Shown here piece by piece: positions 43,401 to 55,693 of a stretch of 64,000 nucleotides of DNA (position 1 is its first letter; each line of letters starts with the position of its first letter). The notes under the pieces are model-generated. The model made no database searches and was not told the DNA's origin. It was given only the letters and a program-made list of their open reading frames with translations. Source of the stretch: Arcuatula senhousia (lineage: Eukaryota > Mollusca > Bivalvia > Mytilida > Mytilidae); NCBI GenBank assembly GCA_963971305.1, contig OZ020313.1:55128203-55192202 (forward strand), written 5' to 3'. The translations under genes were made by a program, and so were the position numbers.

Positions 43401-46400
43401 ACCAAAATAGATAATTGTGTTACTTTTAAAGAAAACATTGAACTAAAAAAAGAAGTTCAACCATTAATTTGTTATTACTATAAAGATAAAATAAAGTGCA
43501 AAATTGATAATTTCAATCTGGAAAATAAAAACTACCTATATAAATATTTGAAACAAAATCATAAGTTCTATCTGCCAAATTTAAATAAAGAAACAAGAAG
43601 AATAATAACTAAACTTAGAATAAGTGACCATGATTTGTTAATAGAAAAGGGTAGATATTATAATAAAATCCAAAGAGACCAAAGATTATGTAAAATTTGC
43701 AATGAAATAGAAGATGAACTACACTTCTTTCTTCATTGTAAAATAAATAAAGAACTTAGATCAAAATATATCCTTAATTCGTATAAAAATATTGATCCTC
43801 TTGACAATTTAAATCAACTTGAAAACCTGTCTTGTATTCTAAACCCATCAAGACCTGAAGATATGAAATCCTTAATTTCTTTCATAAACATGATAAAGCA
43901 GTCATTTAAACTGAGGAAGGGAGAGAAATAAATTATTTTATATCTTGTTACTTTGTACATATTCATATGCCATGTTTGTACCCTCTGTAATGTTTTGTCA
44001 TATATTGTAATGTCCCAATAGGGATTTTGTCTACAATATAAAATTGATTTGATTGATTTGATTGAATAATAAATCTCTCTCATGCTTGTTTACTTGAAAG
44101 GGTTTTAATGGAGTTCCATTTAACATATTGGAGCACCCGCTTCAAAGTTAAGCACTAAGTTTATGAAAATTTTGGTACAATTTTTGAGTTGCTGTGAAAA
44201 TATTATTAACATTTTGACGATGAGTTCATGATATACCTAAGAATAAAAAGTTTTTAATCATCTTAATTATACAGAATCTTATTTTTATGTAGTATTTATC
44301 CTACACTTCATAGTAAAGTTATGGATCTAACTAGTAAAAGTGACAATAATATTATCATGAAAACTTATATTTATGGAACTTTTCAATAAAAAATCAAGCA
44401 AGATAGTGCATTTCTTAATCCATTTCTGTAAAAAAGGCTAAACATAAAGTTTTGACTTGCTCCATTACAGCTAATGATACCCCTTTGTAGCCTCGTCTAA
44501 TCAAAAAGATGCCCAAGGAGCTACATTGTTGTACCTAGAAAAAATCCTACAACTCATAAGATGTGGCTAAAGTATACCTTTTGTAATCTGTCTGACTGAC
44601 TAGCATTATTGAGCTTTTTGCTTTTTAATGTTCAACTAATTTTATTCAAATATTTTGTCTGACATGACTGACTGAATTAAATGACACATTTCGCTAAGTC
44701 TTCTGAACTGCATTAACATTAAAAATGATACCACACCAGTTCTTGACAATGACCAATGATGGCTACATAAATATATACACAAAAACCCAACCATATTTTC
44801 CCCTTAGTTACTAAATTTGTCAATAACTGTACAATGTACTACATGTGCACAAAAGAAAATATTGTATTTATGACCTCACTAGACTTACTAGGGTAATAAT
44901 AAATTTTTAATTCAATATACACATGAATCGTGACATCATACATGACTACATGTATAACATGTAGGCTGCATTTGTATATACATGTAATTTTAGTAACAAA
45001 AATATTGATTATTTATTATCATGAATGATTAGCAGTTATTGAGAAATAAAGGTATTTTAAAATAACAAAACTACCCAACTTGAGGGACCAATCTCAAAAT
45101 CAAATGTCCAAGAGAAAAGACAAAACAAGGAAGACATCCAGGAAATTGAAGACCGCAATGGTCCTGACTTGGTACAGGCATTTTCAAAGGCATGGTGGAT
45201 TAAACCAGGTTTTATGGTGCCCAAAACCTCCCCCTTCAATTGCAAACTTTGGGTCTGGTAGTTACAAAAACATGACAAAAAACAAAACAGTTGTGAAAAG
45301 CTACATATACATTAAACACATGACAAGAATTAATGTTAAGATCTACATATTAAATTTGCAGCATATTTAAAACTCATTTTATTGGCCAGATTTTACATAC
45401 ATTTGTAGTCCAGGTTACAATGGCAAATGAGAAAAATAATTTTCCCAACAATTTTTTCAGCAACTACATGTACAAAAAAAATGTACTTGTGTCAATATTG
45501 CAGACTTATGATATTTTGCATGTTTTGTATGCAGCATCAACATGAGGTCCTGATTTCAGGTCTTAAACATTGTTAAAGACATTAATTGTTCTTGATTTTT
45601 TTTTTTAATTTCAGCTTTATGCTAAATATACATTTAATTCTTAATATAGGACCTACATGTAGGTAGCTTCAACTCTTCCTATGAACAGTTAAAGACTCCA
45701 GTGACAGCGGTCATAAGCAATGGAACTACCCAGAAGCAAGTGGTCTCTGATGTTTACCAATACCTCACCCTGAATATTTTGATGAAAATGCTATGGTAAA
45801 TTTCCAAGTCTGGTTTCTTAGTTTCAGGTCAGGTGACCTATTGCCATCACTTGGCATCCGTCTTTCAATTGTCCGTTAACTTTTTAAAATGTTAAAACTT
45901 CTCTAACACTTTAAGTCCAACTGCAACCAAACTTTGTAGCGATTAAAAGTACCTAAAGATCTGTACCCTGCTATTTTGGAGAAGATCCAACAACCCATGA
46001 ATTGGAAGAGTTATTGCCCTTTTTCCTTTAATTTTACACTTTTTAAGCTCAATAGCTTCATGATCTTGAAAACTTTAAAAGATGTTTGGGAAATTTAAAT
46101 TGCATATTGTTTAGCACATTAAGGCTGCATTAGGTTAATCCATGTTGTCAGATGACTTTTTATTAGGGCCCCGCATCAACGATGCAGACGCCCTATAGTA
46201 ATCACTTTGTCCATCCGTCTGTCTGTCCGTCTGTCAACAATTCTTGTGAACACTAAAACTTAAAAACTATTAACAACACAGTTCGGAAATTTTGAACAGC
46301 TACTTAGTAGCATGTCATAATTTGCATATTAAAATTTTATGCAAAAATGTGAAATAATTTTGGAAAAAAACTTCATTTTTGATGGAAAATCATAGATTTT

Positions 46401-47267
46401 GAGAATTGGACTTTGTGAACACTAAAACTCAAAAACTATTAACAATACAGTTCTGAAACTTTGTACAGTTTCTAAGTTGCGTGCCGTGATTTGCATATTA
46501 ATTTTTTGTGCAAATCCGTTAAATATTTTGAAAATCACAGATTTTGAGAATTTGATTTTGTGAACACTAAAACTCAAAACTATTAACAATACAGTTCTGA
46601 AATTTTGTCAACTGCTAAGTAGCTTGTCATTATTTGCATATTAAAAATTCGTGCAAATCGGTTTAATATTTTTTTAAAAAACTTCATTTTTGATGGAAAA
46701 TCACAGATTTTGAGAATTGGAATTGTTGAACAATAAACCTCGATTTCAGGTCTGTCATTTACCTACTTCCTGTTAAATGAAAACTGGCCATTTTTTACTT
46801 TAACAGATTTTTTAGGTATCATATGGGAAGACACTGGGTTCCCTTCACAATGTTTTAAAAGCCCTTAGTTCCTTGGTATCAAATAGGAAAACATGGGTGT
46901 CCATTTAAAATGTTTTATGGGCACACATTTACTTGATATTTAAATTCCCAGTGGCAAATCTGTCTCTGCTATTCCACAGATCAAGTTCCATTTGCTTACC
47001 CACAACCATATTACTAGTATACCATGGTATGCCAGTGTACATCATGTACGTGTAAATAGAATTTTGGGAATGCAATGCCAGATTTACATTTAGACATATT
47101 TTTTTAAAATTTAACATAAGTTTAATTCAATTTTCTAATACAGGGTTCTACCTATCACCTGTAGTTTACCTAGAGGTCAAAAACTGCTACAGGGAGAACA
47201 AGAAACAAGAATTCGCACATCCTCTCATTTTGTGGAGCTGTTAGTGCATAACAAGATCTTCTTAGAG
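40495..47267 (+). CDS. Possible spliced gene, small unrecognised protein
   Basis: A model that agrees in phase: exon ending GATCATG/GTAAGT at 40497 (the ATG being the last codon), exon 45650-45795, exon 47144-47267. The joined frame starts MDLHVGSFNSSYEQLKTPVT and continues through VLPITCSLPRGQKLLQGEQE to HNKIFLE, about 91 residues. If spliced to the acceptor at 48082 it stops after one codon. An open frame there in another phase (DLMKQHHDQKCRIEKVPLIM) could belong if a small exon is missing. I do not recognise the protein. It could equally be a non-coding transcript or chance. Confidence 0.3.
41146..41317. mobile_element. hAT-like small element with 6-bp target duplication
   Basis: CAGGGGTTGGGAAG and CTTCCCAATCCCTG are inverted repeats with one mismatch, flanked by TACAAT (41140-41145, 41318-41323). 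The 172-bp interior repeats ATGGCCCC. Confidence 0.8.
41324..43319. other. Non-coding region
   Basis: AT-rich sequence with stops in all frames. About 42830-43110 is a decayed relative of the G-run inverted-repeat element at 13169-13459. Nothing else is supportable. Confidence 0.5.
43320..44066 (+). pseudogene. 3' end of a LINE: reverse transcriptase C-terminus and tail
   Basis: A 203-residue frame holds ITKLRISDHDLLIEKGRYY followed by a zinc-finger-like CKICNEIEDELHFFLHC, the usual C-terminus of several mollusc non-LTR retrotransposons. The catalytic domain is absent (5' truncation). The 3' end carries short repeats of GATTGATTTGATT as a tail. Confidence 0.8.
45060..45300 (+). repeat. Dispersed repeat, family with CAATGGTCCTGACTTGGTAC
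   Basis: This is the longest of the copies, running from CTACCCAACTTGAGGGACCA through the core to AAACCTCCCCCTTCAATTG. Confidence 0.6.
45650..45795 (+). CDS. Possible exon 2 of the plus-strand transcript
   Basis: TAATATAG precedes 146 bases open in phase 0, leaving at phase 2 with donor CTATG/GTAAAT. It encodes YEQLKTPVTAVISNGTTQKQ and VSDVYQYLTLNILMKML. Two other frames have stops. Confidence 0.3.
46165..46772 (-). repeat. Tandem repeat of about 145-170 bp (three units) with terminal hairpin
   Basis: Units start near 46243, 46413 and 46558 with TTGTGAACACTAAAAC, and share AACAATACAGTTCTGAAA and TTTGCATATTAA. A hairpin AGGGC...GCCCT (46165-46194) with an inner GCATC/GATGC closes the left end. 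CTACTTCCTG (reverse of the AGGAAGTAG core) lies at 46763. Confidence 0.65.
47144..47267 (+). CDS. Possible exon 3 of the plus-strand transcript
   Basis: TTCTAATACAG and GAG/GTATGT are good splice sites enclosing 124 bases. Only the frame that the upstream exon supplies is open (RIRTSSHFVELLVHNKIFLE), which is the main support for the model. Confidence 0.35.
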
Positions 47268-47574
47268 GTATGTTTACTTACTTTATATGTATACATTTAA
47301 TATGATATTTTCTTAGTCATCATTTTATACTTATTGACTGGGTATGAGGGCAATAGATAGATGATTTTACCAAGGTGCAACTAAAGTTTTGGACTTAGCC
47401 TAAAGCAATAGTTGTGTCTAAGGGAAAATAATCTACCTGTTTCCTAAATACACTCTTGACACAATCAATAAGGGATTTATTTTACCAAGAATAAAAGCAT
47501 GTAAAAATTCAAAGCAGGGGTATACTGATTTACCCTTGTCAGTGTGTCCGTCCATTTGTTCATCAAATTTCTGT

Positions 47575-47907
47575 TACAGTTTTCCAAGCAACTACATGAT
47601 GTACAAATCAGATATTTTGTATATAGCTTTATCCTATAGTACCATATGGTGTATAGCGATTTTATGCTCCTATGAAATCTCCTTCCTGATTACCGAGTAC
47701 TGAGGATTTTACATATAATGGATATATATATGCAAATTTTCAATCACAGTTTTCTAAGCAACTACATGAGATAAAGGTCTGATATTTTGTATACAACTTT
47801 ATCCTAAGGTACCATATGGTGTATACCGATTTTATGCTCCTAGGTCATCTACTTCCTGTTAAACCTTTGGTTTTGGGAACGGGGTATCACTAATGAGCAT
47901 AAGCTCA
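47575..47907 (-). repeat. Two-unit tandem repeat with terminal hairpin
   Basis: Two units share CAACTACATGA, GATATTTTGTATA and GGTACCATATGGTGTATA (or close variants). CTACTTCCTG is at 47849, and the hairpin TGAGC ATAA GCTCA is at 47894-47907. Confidence 0.6.
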
Positions 47908-48081
47908 CAGAATTACTTGTTTCAAGATTACAAAGCCCACAAATAAGTCAGTAAAAATCTATCAACAAAATTTTAATTTGACAAGAGAACCTGACATGCA
48001 TGTATATATGGACAATATGTATGGCTGAAACCATTTCTAGCAGTTCAAAATACCATACATGTGCCAACATTTTTTGTTTTA

Positions 48082-48290
48082 GATTTGATGAAACAACATC
48101 ACGATCAAAAGTGTAGAATAGAAAAAGTTCCACTTATCATGCTTATCAACGATAAATCGGTTTTTAAAAATCTCAACAAACATTGCCTTCCTCTATCTGA
48201 GAACACTGGAAGTTCTTATGTTATTATAAGGAGAAAGTTTGGACAATTTACAGAAAGAAAGAAAGAAACTAATTTTATCAATCTATTTAT
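48082..48290 (+). other. Open segment after a splice-acceptor-like site
   Basis: TTTTTTGTTTTAG precedes an open frame entered at phase 1 (LMKQHHDQKCRIEKVPLIML, then SSYVIIRRKFGQF). It may be a further exon of the transcript at 40495-47267, but the phase does not match. I do not recognise it. Confidence 0.2.
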
Positions 48291-48639
48291 TTCAGATCAC
48301 CAATAATGTTGAGCATGTAGAGGTTACATTGATGGTTTAAGTTGGAAAATTACAGAATACAAATCAGTTGAAAGAAAATGCTTCAGTGCCACATGGTTGT
48401 ACAGAACATTTTTTTTTTATAAATTACATTGTTGTTACCATGTACCGTAGATTAGTTATGTATATATTTTTTTTTAAAATAAACCAGTCATTTGATGTAA
48501 CTGTATCATGTATTTACTGGTGACTTAAAATTTTGCTTCAAAAATATAAAAAAGCAACTAAAGACAGTCAGAAGCAGTTATGTTTATTATTTTTATTAGA
48601 ACTTTATTTTTATATTGGCTACAGGCTTTTGCTGGTTTC

Positions 48640-48977
48640 TGTCCGTCTGGCCGCAACATGACTTTCACAACATTTTTCTACTACAGATCACAGTGACTTA
48701 AAAATTTGGTATATGGCTTCAGTAAGAGGACCTTTATCGCAAGTATCGAAATTAGGTCTGTCCAACATCTACTTCCTGTTTACTGACTTAGTCAATTGTT
48801 GAAAATTTTCGTAACAGTTTTCTCCGCCACTATTTGTCACAGGGACTTGATATTTGGTATATGAGTTCAGTATGGGTCTTTTATTGCAAGTAGTGAAATA
48901 AGGTCTGTCAGATATCTACTTCCTGTTTATCGACAATTTAGGGAGTAGCCGTGGTATACTGAATGAGCAGTAGCTCA
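48640..48977 (-). repeat. Two-unit tandem repeat with terminal hairpin
   Basis: Two units of about 148 bp share TTTGGTATATG and AGGTCTGTC, each ending in ATCTACTTCCTGTTTA (48767, 48914). The hairpin TGAGC AGTA GCTCA is at 48964-48977. Confidence 0.65.
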
Positions 48978-49221
48978 CAGATTCCTTGTTGTTGCTATAT
49001 TAAAGGAAGACTTTAAAATCTTTTTAGGTTTTTGACACCATAGCTTTGATTTTTATGCCCTGTCTACAAAAGTAGGAGGAATATAGTGTTTGAGTCTGTT
49101 CATCCCAAATGCTGCAAGATAGGACATTTAAGTAATAGAGCCATAATTTTTCAAACTTTAAATAAGAAATGATGAGTTGCGCCATTCCTATAAAATAACT
49201 TTAATCTTTGATATAAAAACC

Positions 49222-51200
49222 AAGAGTGGCGCCACTCTTGAAAATATTTTTAACCAATGATTGTAGAGCTATGAGGGGCGCCACTCCTTAAGATTTTGTA
49301 CCCATGTTGAGTGGCCCCACTCTTGAAATTATTTTCAACCTATGATTGTTGAGCTTTGAGTGGCGCCACTCGAAAATATTTTTAACCTATGATTGTAGAG
49401 CTATGAGTGGCGCCACTCGTATAATATGCTGTCTATAGATTTTGTACCCATGTTGAGTGGCGCCACTCTTGAAAATATTTCCAACCTATAATTGTAGAGC
49501 TGTGAGTGGCGCCACTCGTATAACATGCTGTCTTGAATTTTTTACCCATGTTGAGTGGCGCCACTCTTGAAAATATTTTCAACCTATGATCATGATGATT
49601 GTAGAGCTATGAGTGGCGCCACTCGTATAACATGCTGTCTATAGAATTTGTACCCATGTTGAGTGGCGCCACTCTTGAAAATATTTTCAACCTACGATTG
49701 TAGAGCTATGAGTGGTGCCACTCATATAATATGCTGTCTATAGATTTTGTACCCATGTTGAGTGGCGCCACTCTTGAAAATATTTTCAATCTATGATTGT
49801 AGAGCAGTGTTCTCCCCAGGCCATTATAGCACCGTGGGCCCGCGGTGCTTTAATTTTGGGCCGCGGTGCTATTATTGTTACCGCGGTGCTATCAGGTATT
49901 GCCGCGGTGCTATCGTTTTTCTTCAATTTTACTTTTTTGTCCAACATTTTTAAAATTTCATTTGGTTTTCATCACTTCTTCACTTGCCTTGATTGTTAAA
50001 CTGTTTATTTAAGGGATTAACTCGGGTAATTCACAAAGGAAGCCATAAACTTGTCATAATTAGCCCCCAAGTCAGGCCAGGTAAAGGTGAAGAACATCGA
50101 GACTTCAAAGGATTTTGCCGTCAGCAATCAATCATGAGTTAATCTCTTATCCCATTGCAAAATCTTGTGTTATAATTTAAATGTCACACTTAACTATCCT
50201 TATGATTAGAACTGTTTGAATTTTGTTATATATTCTTGTTTTAAGACTAGATTTGTAGATTGAAAGCCTAAACAAAAAATCGATTTTTTAGAAATATCTA
50301 TTCATGACCATATAGGTACAGAGTTATTTCCCCTAAAAATTATTTATTTGCATTTTTTTAAGCTCATAGCTCATATTTATACCAAAATATATTCTACTTG
50401 CAATTATAAATTATTATTTAAGTTTATCAAAAGCCAGTTTTCTTTTTCTTTTAAAAACAATAATCTTTTTTGGATGTTTATTTTAAAAACTACACTTCTT
50501 CAAACATGTGATCAATTATTAAGTATTAATAAAATGTGCTCTTAGTTGATCAAATGTATCTTTGCTCTCATTGAAGATGTATAGATGATCATTTGATTGC
50601 TGAAATTAAGCAAAACTGAATGTAATCTCTGAGTAGAGATATTCTTGGCTCCACCAAGGATCTGATACTCACAAACAGTTAAAGAATTTAGAGCTAAGAA
50701 GATTTTATTTTTAATTTGCTGCAGAATAGTTTTTAATATACATTTATTAAAACAAACAGATACAAATAAATGAATTATATCTTAGATTACATTGCTATTT
50801 GAAAATCCATGAAATAACGCCTCGGAAAATCTCATGTTCGAAATTCTCGCCACGCGTTATCACAGTGCTATCAAAATTTTCTGGGGAGAACACTGTGTAG
50901 AGCTATGAGTGGCGCCACTCGTATAATATGCTGTCTATAGATTTTATTTTTGAAATAAGAATGATGAGTGGCGGCACTCTTATAAAATACTTTAAATCTA
51001 TTATACTAGAACGAAGAGTTGTGCTACTCTTAAAAATATTTTTGACCTATGGTTTTAGAGCATGAGTGGCGCCACACTCATTATATAATGTCTTTATAAT
51101 CTTACCCTCGAATAAGGAGTGGCGCCACTCTTTTGTTACTATAACTTTTAAACACTATATACATGATATATTGGTATCTAAAATGGTAAATGTGAGGCGG
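49222..51200 (+). repeat. Array of the palindrome GAGTGGCGCCACTC with two alternating spacers
   Basis: Perfect copies start at 49224, 49358, 49405, 49455, 49504, 49553, 49611, 49661, 49760, 50907 and 51117. A copy with one change is at 49710, and several more decayed copies occur. Spacing is about 47-58 bases in the core. The spacer containing GAAAATATTTTCAACCTATG alternates with the one containing GTATAATATGCTGTCTATAG. The array is split by a transposon at 49805-50895. Confidence 0.85.
49805..50895. mobile_element. hAT-like element inserted in the palindrome array
   Basis: CAGTGTTCTCCCCAG and CTGGGGAGAACACTG are exact inverted termini, flanked by TGTAGAG (49798-49804, 50896-50902). The visible duplication is 7 bp. 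An 8-bp one with a change is possible. CCGCGGTGCTAT repeats lie near the left end. No transposase is seen. Confidence 0.8.
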
Positions 51201-52455
51201 GCCACTCTTGAAAAATACCTTTGACAAAAAAAAAAGAAATACACCCAAGAAAGGCTGCAATATTAAAGATTGAAAATAAGTGGGAATTTTTTATTTTCCG
51301 ACATAAAATTTTATCATGTTACAGGTTAATAAAGACAGTCTATATAGATAATATACATACATGTATAAGTGATAAAACTTTTTTTGATTATGCCCCCCCC
51401 CCCACCAAAAAAAAAAAAAAAAAATACAACTAAAAGTGAAATTGGAAAATTCTTGTGTATAACAGTAACAAATCCTTGTAAATGCTTCTATTCGCCTTGT
51501 CTAAAATAAATTTAAAATTCACTTGGTTTCATGCTAACATTTTGCATGTTTAATTGTATAGAGTTAAAAGTTACTGAGAAAGAAAAAAAAAATGCTTTGT
51601 TTCAAATGAATTATCTTTCCAAATAAATGTGTCTCTGAAGAACATGGATATGTCGCTGAATTTGAACCCCCACCATCTTCGGGTCATTTTATCCAGAGGC
51701 ACTTAAACATGAATGCACAATTAAAATTTTATCATAATATCACAGATTGACAAAAACTTTGTAAATGGTGAAATTGTGTTTTGAACTGCATCGAAAAAAA
51801 GAAAAAAAAAGGGAAACACAGACAACTTACAACACACATCAAACAAAGAAATAAATAAAAAGTAGAGGCTCCCGGAAGCCTTAATAGCTGACCTGATCTT
51901 TAATGAACTTAATATCCTTTAATTGTCTTATACAATACATAGAGAGATTTTATTTAAGCAACACTCTACAATATTTTCAATCTATTATATAAAAACAGAA
52001 TATAAAAACATAACTTTTGAACTTCTAAGGACCACAAAAAAGATTCGACTCAATGTACACTATTGTGAAGGTTTTAAAGCTTAACTATCTGCCATACTTT
52101 TCATACAATGATAAAAAAAAAACGATTTTCTGAACTTTTAAAGGCCAAAACCCCTTTGAAAGGATGATCTGACAATCTAACCCAAAAGAAAACTTTTGTA
52201 GAGCTTATCAAGCTAATTATTTAAGCAAACAAAAGCTTTTTTCTCTATCCTGCAGTTGTTCACTCCGGAAACTAGACCACGGTTTTGACTTTTCAACGTC
52301 TATGCACCTACAAGGACACTTTCACCTTATGAACACCTTAGTAGAGTTTCTCAAGCTGAACACTCAAGCAAGCAAAAGCAGATTTGTGCTTTCTGTAATA
52401 GGCTTTAAAGGTGGTTTTCCCCTATTTTTTTTTTATTTTTTAGCAGCTGCGACCA
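51201..52455. other. Non-coding region
   Basis: AT-rich sequence with A and T runs. No recognised gene, exon or element is seen. Confidence 0.5.
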
Positions 52456-52860
52456 TGTTTTTGTCGAATTAAAAATCCAAACAGAAGTATTCTAAAGGAC
52501 ACCCTCAATAACAATAATACTGAGTTTAGTTGCCTTTTGTCAAGCGGTTTAAGAGAAGATTTTTGACAAGTTGAAGGGACATGACAGACCATGGATGACA
52601 GACGACGGACCCAACAATGGCATTTGGCCAGGTGACATAAAACCATCAATAAAGCGAAACGTTGACCTTAAGAGAACTTTAACCCGAGTCGTGTCAAGAT
52701 GACCTAATATTGGTACTTATACTGACTTCAATCAAAGATGTACACACTGTCTAAATATCATTCTTCCATAGTATGTATAGAAGAAAATGAGATGTGGAAT
52801 AAGTGTACGCGACACAACCTACAATATAAACTTACATTTAAAAAATCCACAATGGAAAAC
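52456..52860 (+). repeat. Dispersed repeats (two families)
   Basis: 52456-52640 matches 18989-19160. 52790-52860 carries GAGATGTGGAATAAGTGTAC and CGCGACACAACC, also found at 58630 and in reverse at about 27000. This second family is the one resembled by the serpin tail. Confidence 0.6.
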
Positions 52861-53329
52861 ATGCAGCCAGCAGCCTTCTATGTGACTAGAAGTCGCTGCT
52901 CGCTGTTTTTCAATTGACCCTGGATTGAAAATAAATTACATATGATTCAAGTTTCCTAGTTATCAACAAAAACAAAAAAAAATTACTTACTTGCGTACGT
53001 ACAAACAAACGAACGAACCAAATGCTTTATCCCCTCCATTACTCCGTTGTGCTAGGGGATAAAAATCAATCGAAACGACAGAGAATTGTTGAACAAAACC
53101 AAGCATTGTTTAATGTCTGCCCCTGCGTCGCACAGCAAAATTATCAGCCCAGTATGTGCTGGAGCCGATATGGATAATGGATAGTTTTTTGCATGCCATT
53201 AGTTCATGAATGACCTTTTCCCAATGTAAAGTGACAAAAGTATCAGGGATACTTTGAAAATATTGAGGACTAAGGTAAATATACCCAAGTCTCCAGTATT
53301 GGTCGAATTGGGCTGGGCACCGATCAATT

Positions 53330-53831
53330 GATGTTTTTTTTTGACAGACAACGAGTCTCTTATTTCAAATATATCTGTGCGCTACCAAGAAGTTGGCTTC
53401 GACTTTATGTCTTTAATACAGGAAAATTTAACCTCTTTATGGGACCAAATGCAGCTTCAAAACTCACTGCAGATATTTTGTCAAAATATTCTCTCGCTAA
53501 TTATGTTTACTTTTACTGACGAAGAGGAAGACAGAGATGCTCAATCAGATTTTGAAGGGACTAGACTTTAATTTCTTTGAAGAACGAACACCTAAATATG
53601 TCTTAATGAAAATCTGCAAAGATTTCGCCTTAGTGACTCTTCAACTTGCAAGATATGTGCTGAAAATGTAACTGAAAATATGAATCACTTTTTATTGGAA
53701 TGTCTTATATCCCAGACCTCAATGTTGATTTCTTGCATCCTAATGCAAGATAATGCTAGTTTCATTTTATCAACCAATGTAAGCCACTAGAAAAACCTAG
53801 AGATGATTTTTTTAAATCTCTGACTGAAGTT
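53330..53831 (+). pseudogene. LINE 3' remnant, left part
   Basis: Near its right end it reads LQRFRLSDSSTCKICAENV and NMNHFLLEC, the zinc-finger-like C-terminus of a non-LTR retrotransposon reverse transcriptase. The upstream part is too decayed to follow. It is interrupted by the element at 53832-56607 and resumes at 56608. Confidence 0.6.
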
Positions 53832-54799
53832 CACGGTAGGTCCCGTGTCCGGCGACAGGATTGTTTTTTCGAGAGGGATTTACAATTGTCCTGGTTTTTT
53901 CAAGAGAATAATCAATAAAAATGTAGACTTTGGTGATATTTAGTGATTTTTAATTGAAAGCGAAGAAAAAATGCTACCAACGGGTAGGCATATTTTAGTA
54001 TTATCATATTGTATAACAACACCAATTCTTATTAGAAAAATGTGATTCCTTAATAAAATTGTGGTCTGTTTTTTGAATTTTCACCTTTTTGCATTTTCCG
54101 CCCCTTAAAAGACAAATATATTGAACGAGATTGCTAACCATTATAAGTGGACATCAATGTTATATTATGGCATCCTGAACATTGATGCCAAAAGTTGCGT
54201 CTTACATATTTTTAAATTAAAATAAAATACATGCCCAGGCTTTTTCAAGAGGCGTCCAGGTTTTTGCAAGAGAGGTCCAGGTTTTTTCATACTTTAGATA
54301 GACAAGTTGTGCGTGTTGTTTACCTCTTTAATCATAATTTGAAAGACATTGTATGCTGTTAAAAAAATAAGAATACGGTACTATCATTTCGAGGGTTTTG
54401 GACAAGAATACGTCAGTTAAAGTCAAGAATTCAACCTTATATAGCCTATATAAACAGGCAGGTACATATAATTGACGCCTACAACCAGCACCCATTAATC
54501 TATTGTCTAAGCATAACTACCGACTGTTATGAATTGAAAATAGCCTCCTTGAATAATTGGCTGGAAACAAAATGTTTGTGTTGCGACAAGCAGAAAATGA
54601 TGACAGTTCCTGGGCTACCTTCTTTTAACTTGACTTGTAGTTGTTTCTTGGATGTGTTTGTTTGTATCATAGAGTCGTCTTCTTTCATGTCTGCTGTTTT
54701 ATCAAGGATTATATAAGACTCGAATGCCCTTTCAGTACGTCTTGATTTTTACACATATGTATTTATTGTATATATTATAGTTTCAACAAAAAACTTCAC

Positions 54800-55520
54800 A
54801 AGAGTATGCTCCCGTGCGGGACCCGGGATGCGAATAGGTTAATTAGCAGCAGCGCTAAGCTTGTCGGTAAAAGTCCACTAAAGAGCGCTAAGAAATCTGT
54901 CATCTTTCCAGGCCGCTTATCCCACAAAGCGACTGGGATGTGTGCCACAGGTGGTTGAATGGGGCAGCCCTGTCATAATAAATGCCGGTTCATCAGGCAA
55001 TTCAAATGCGGAAACTTGACCGTAAACCATATTGGACCAACGTGCATGGAGAGTTCCAAGGTTCACGCACGTAAAATATCCCATTGTGCACCGCCACAGG
55101 CTAAATTTTCCACACCTATCCACCTCTTCCCTTTTCCAGTGATCTTCAAAATTTACAGATCCAGATCTTTTGTTTCCCACTCCAACCTCGCTTCTCTCTC
55201 TCAGTGAGTATAGGTTCAAACAGGATTCAGCATTGTATTTTCGCCAGATAAAGGATGGTTATGTGAAACTGGGTAAGAGTTGGCTATATCCCACACAGGT
55301 AGATGTTCCATCTAGTATGACCTCATTTCGGGTAAAGGTTCTTCATTGTCAGTCACCATATGGAAGGGTTCCAAATTGTGCGAAACTTTTGAGGAAGGAT
55401 TTCGTCACTTTCTGGATGCATATGCCTATGGTGCGTTAAGGGTACATTGGCCTATCTTGTGAAATGGTTCGTTTTACTTCTGGTTTGTGGTCGTGTATGG
55501 GTCCTTCAAATGACATACAT
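54800..55520 (+). repeat. Dispersed repeat of about 0.8 kb, plus-oriented copy
   Basis: This is homologous in reverse to 14400-15310, including GTCCACTAAAGAGCGCTAAG, the GGTTGAATGGGGCAGCCCTG block and the segment around TTCTTCATTGTCAGTCACCA. Confidence 0.65.
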
Positions 55521-55693
55521 GGGTCTGTGTCCTGGGTGGGTCTACAGAATTCATTTTGGTGTTTCAATTAGCTCTTGTCCTGCTGATTATGACTGAAATA
55601 GTGTCGACTGGACATAAAACAAACATAAGAGTATGAGATTCAAATGCTATTTAAGTTTCTGTATCTTTACATACATGCATATGCATACGTTAA

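Noticed and set aside
43320..43931. A 203-codon frame as an independent host protein
   Set aside because: The SDHDLLIEKGRYY and CxxC-H-C pattern is the known C-terminus of non-LTR retrotransposons, and a short-repeat tail follows.
49222..51200. Palindromic repeats with spacers, CRISPR-like at first sight
   Set aside because: The spacers are themselves repeated in two alternating types, so nothing is unique between the palindromes.
54917..55439. Overlapping frames of 80-100 codons as genes
   Set aside because: They lie in a dispersed repeat whose other copy (14400-15310) does not conserve these frames.
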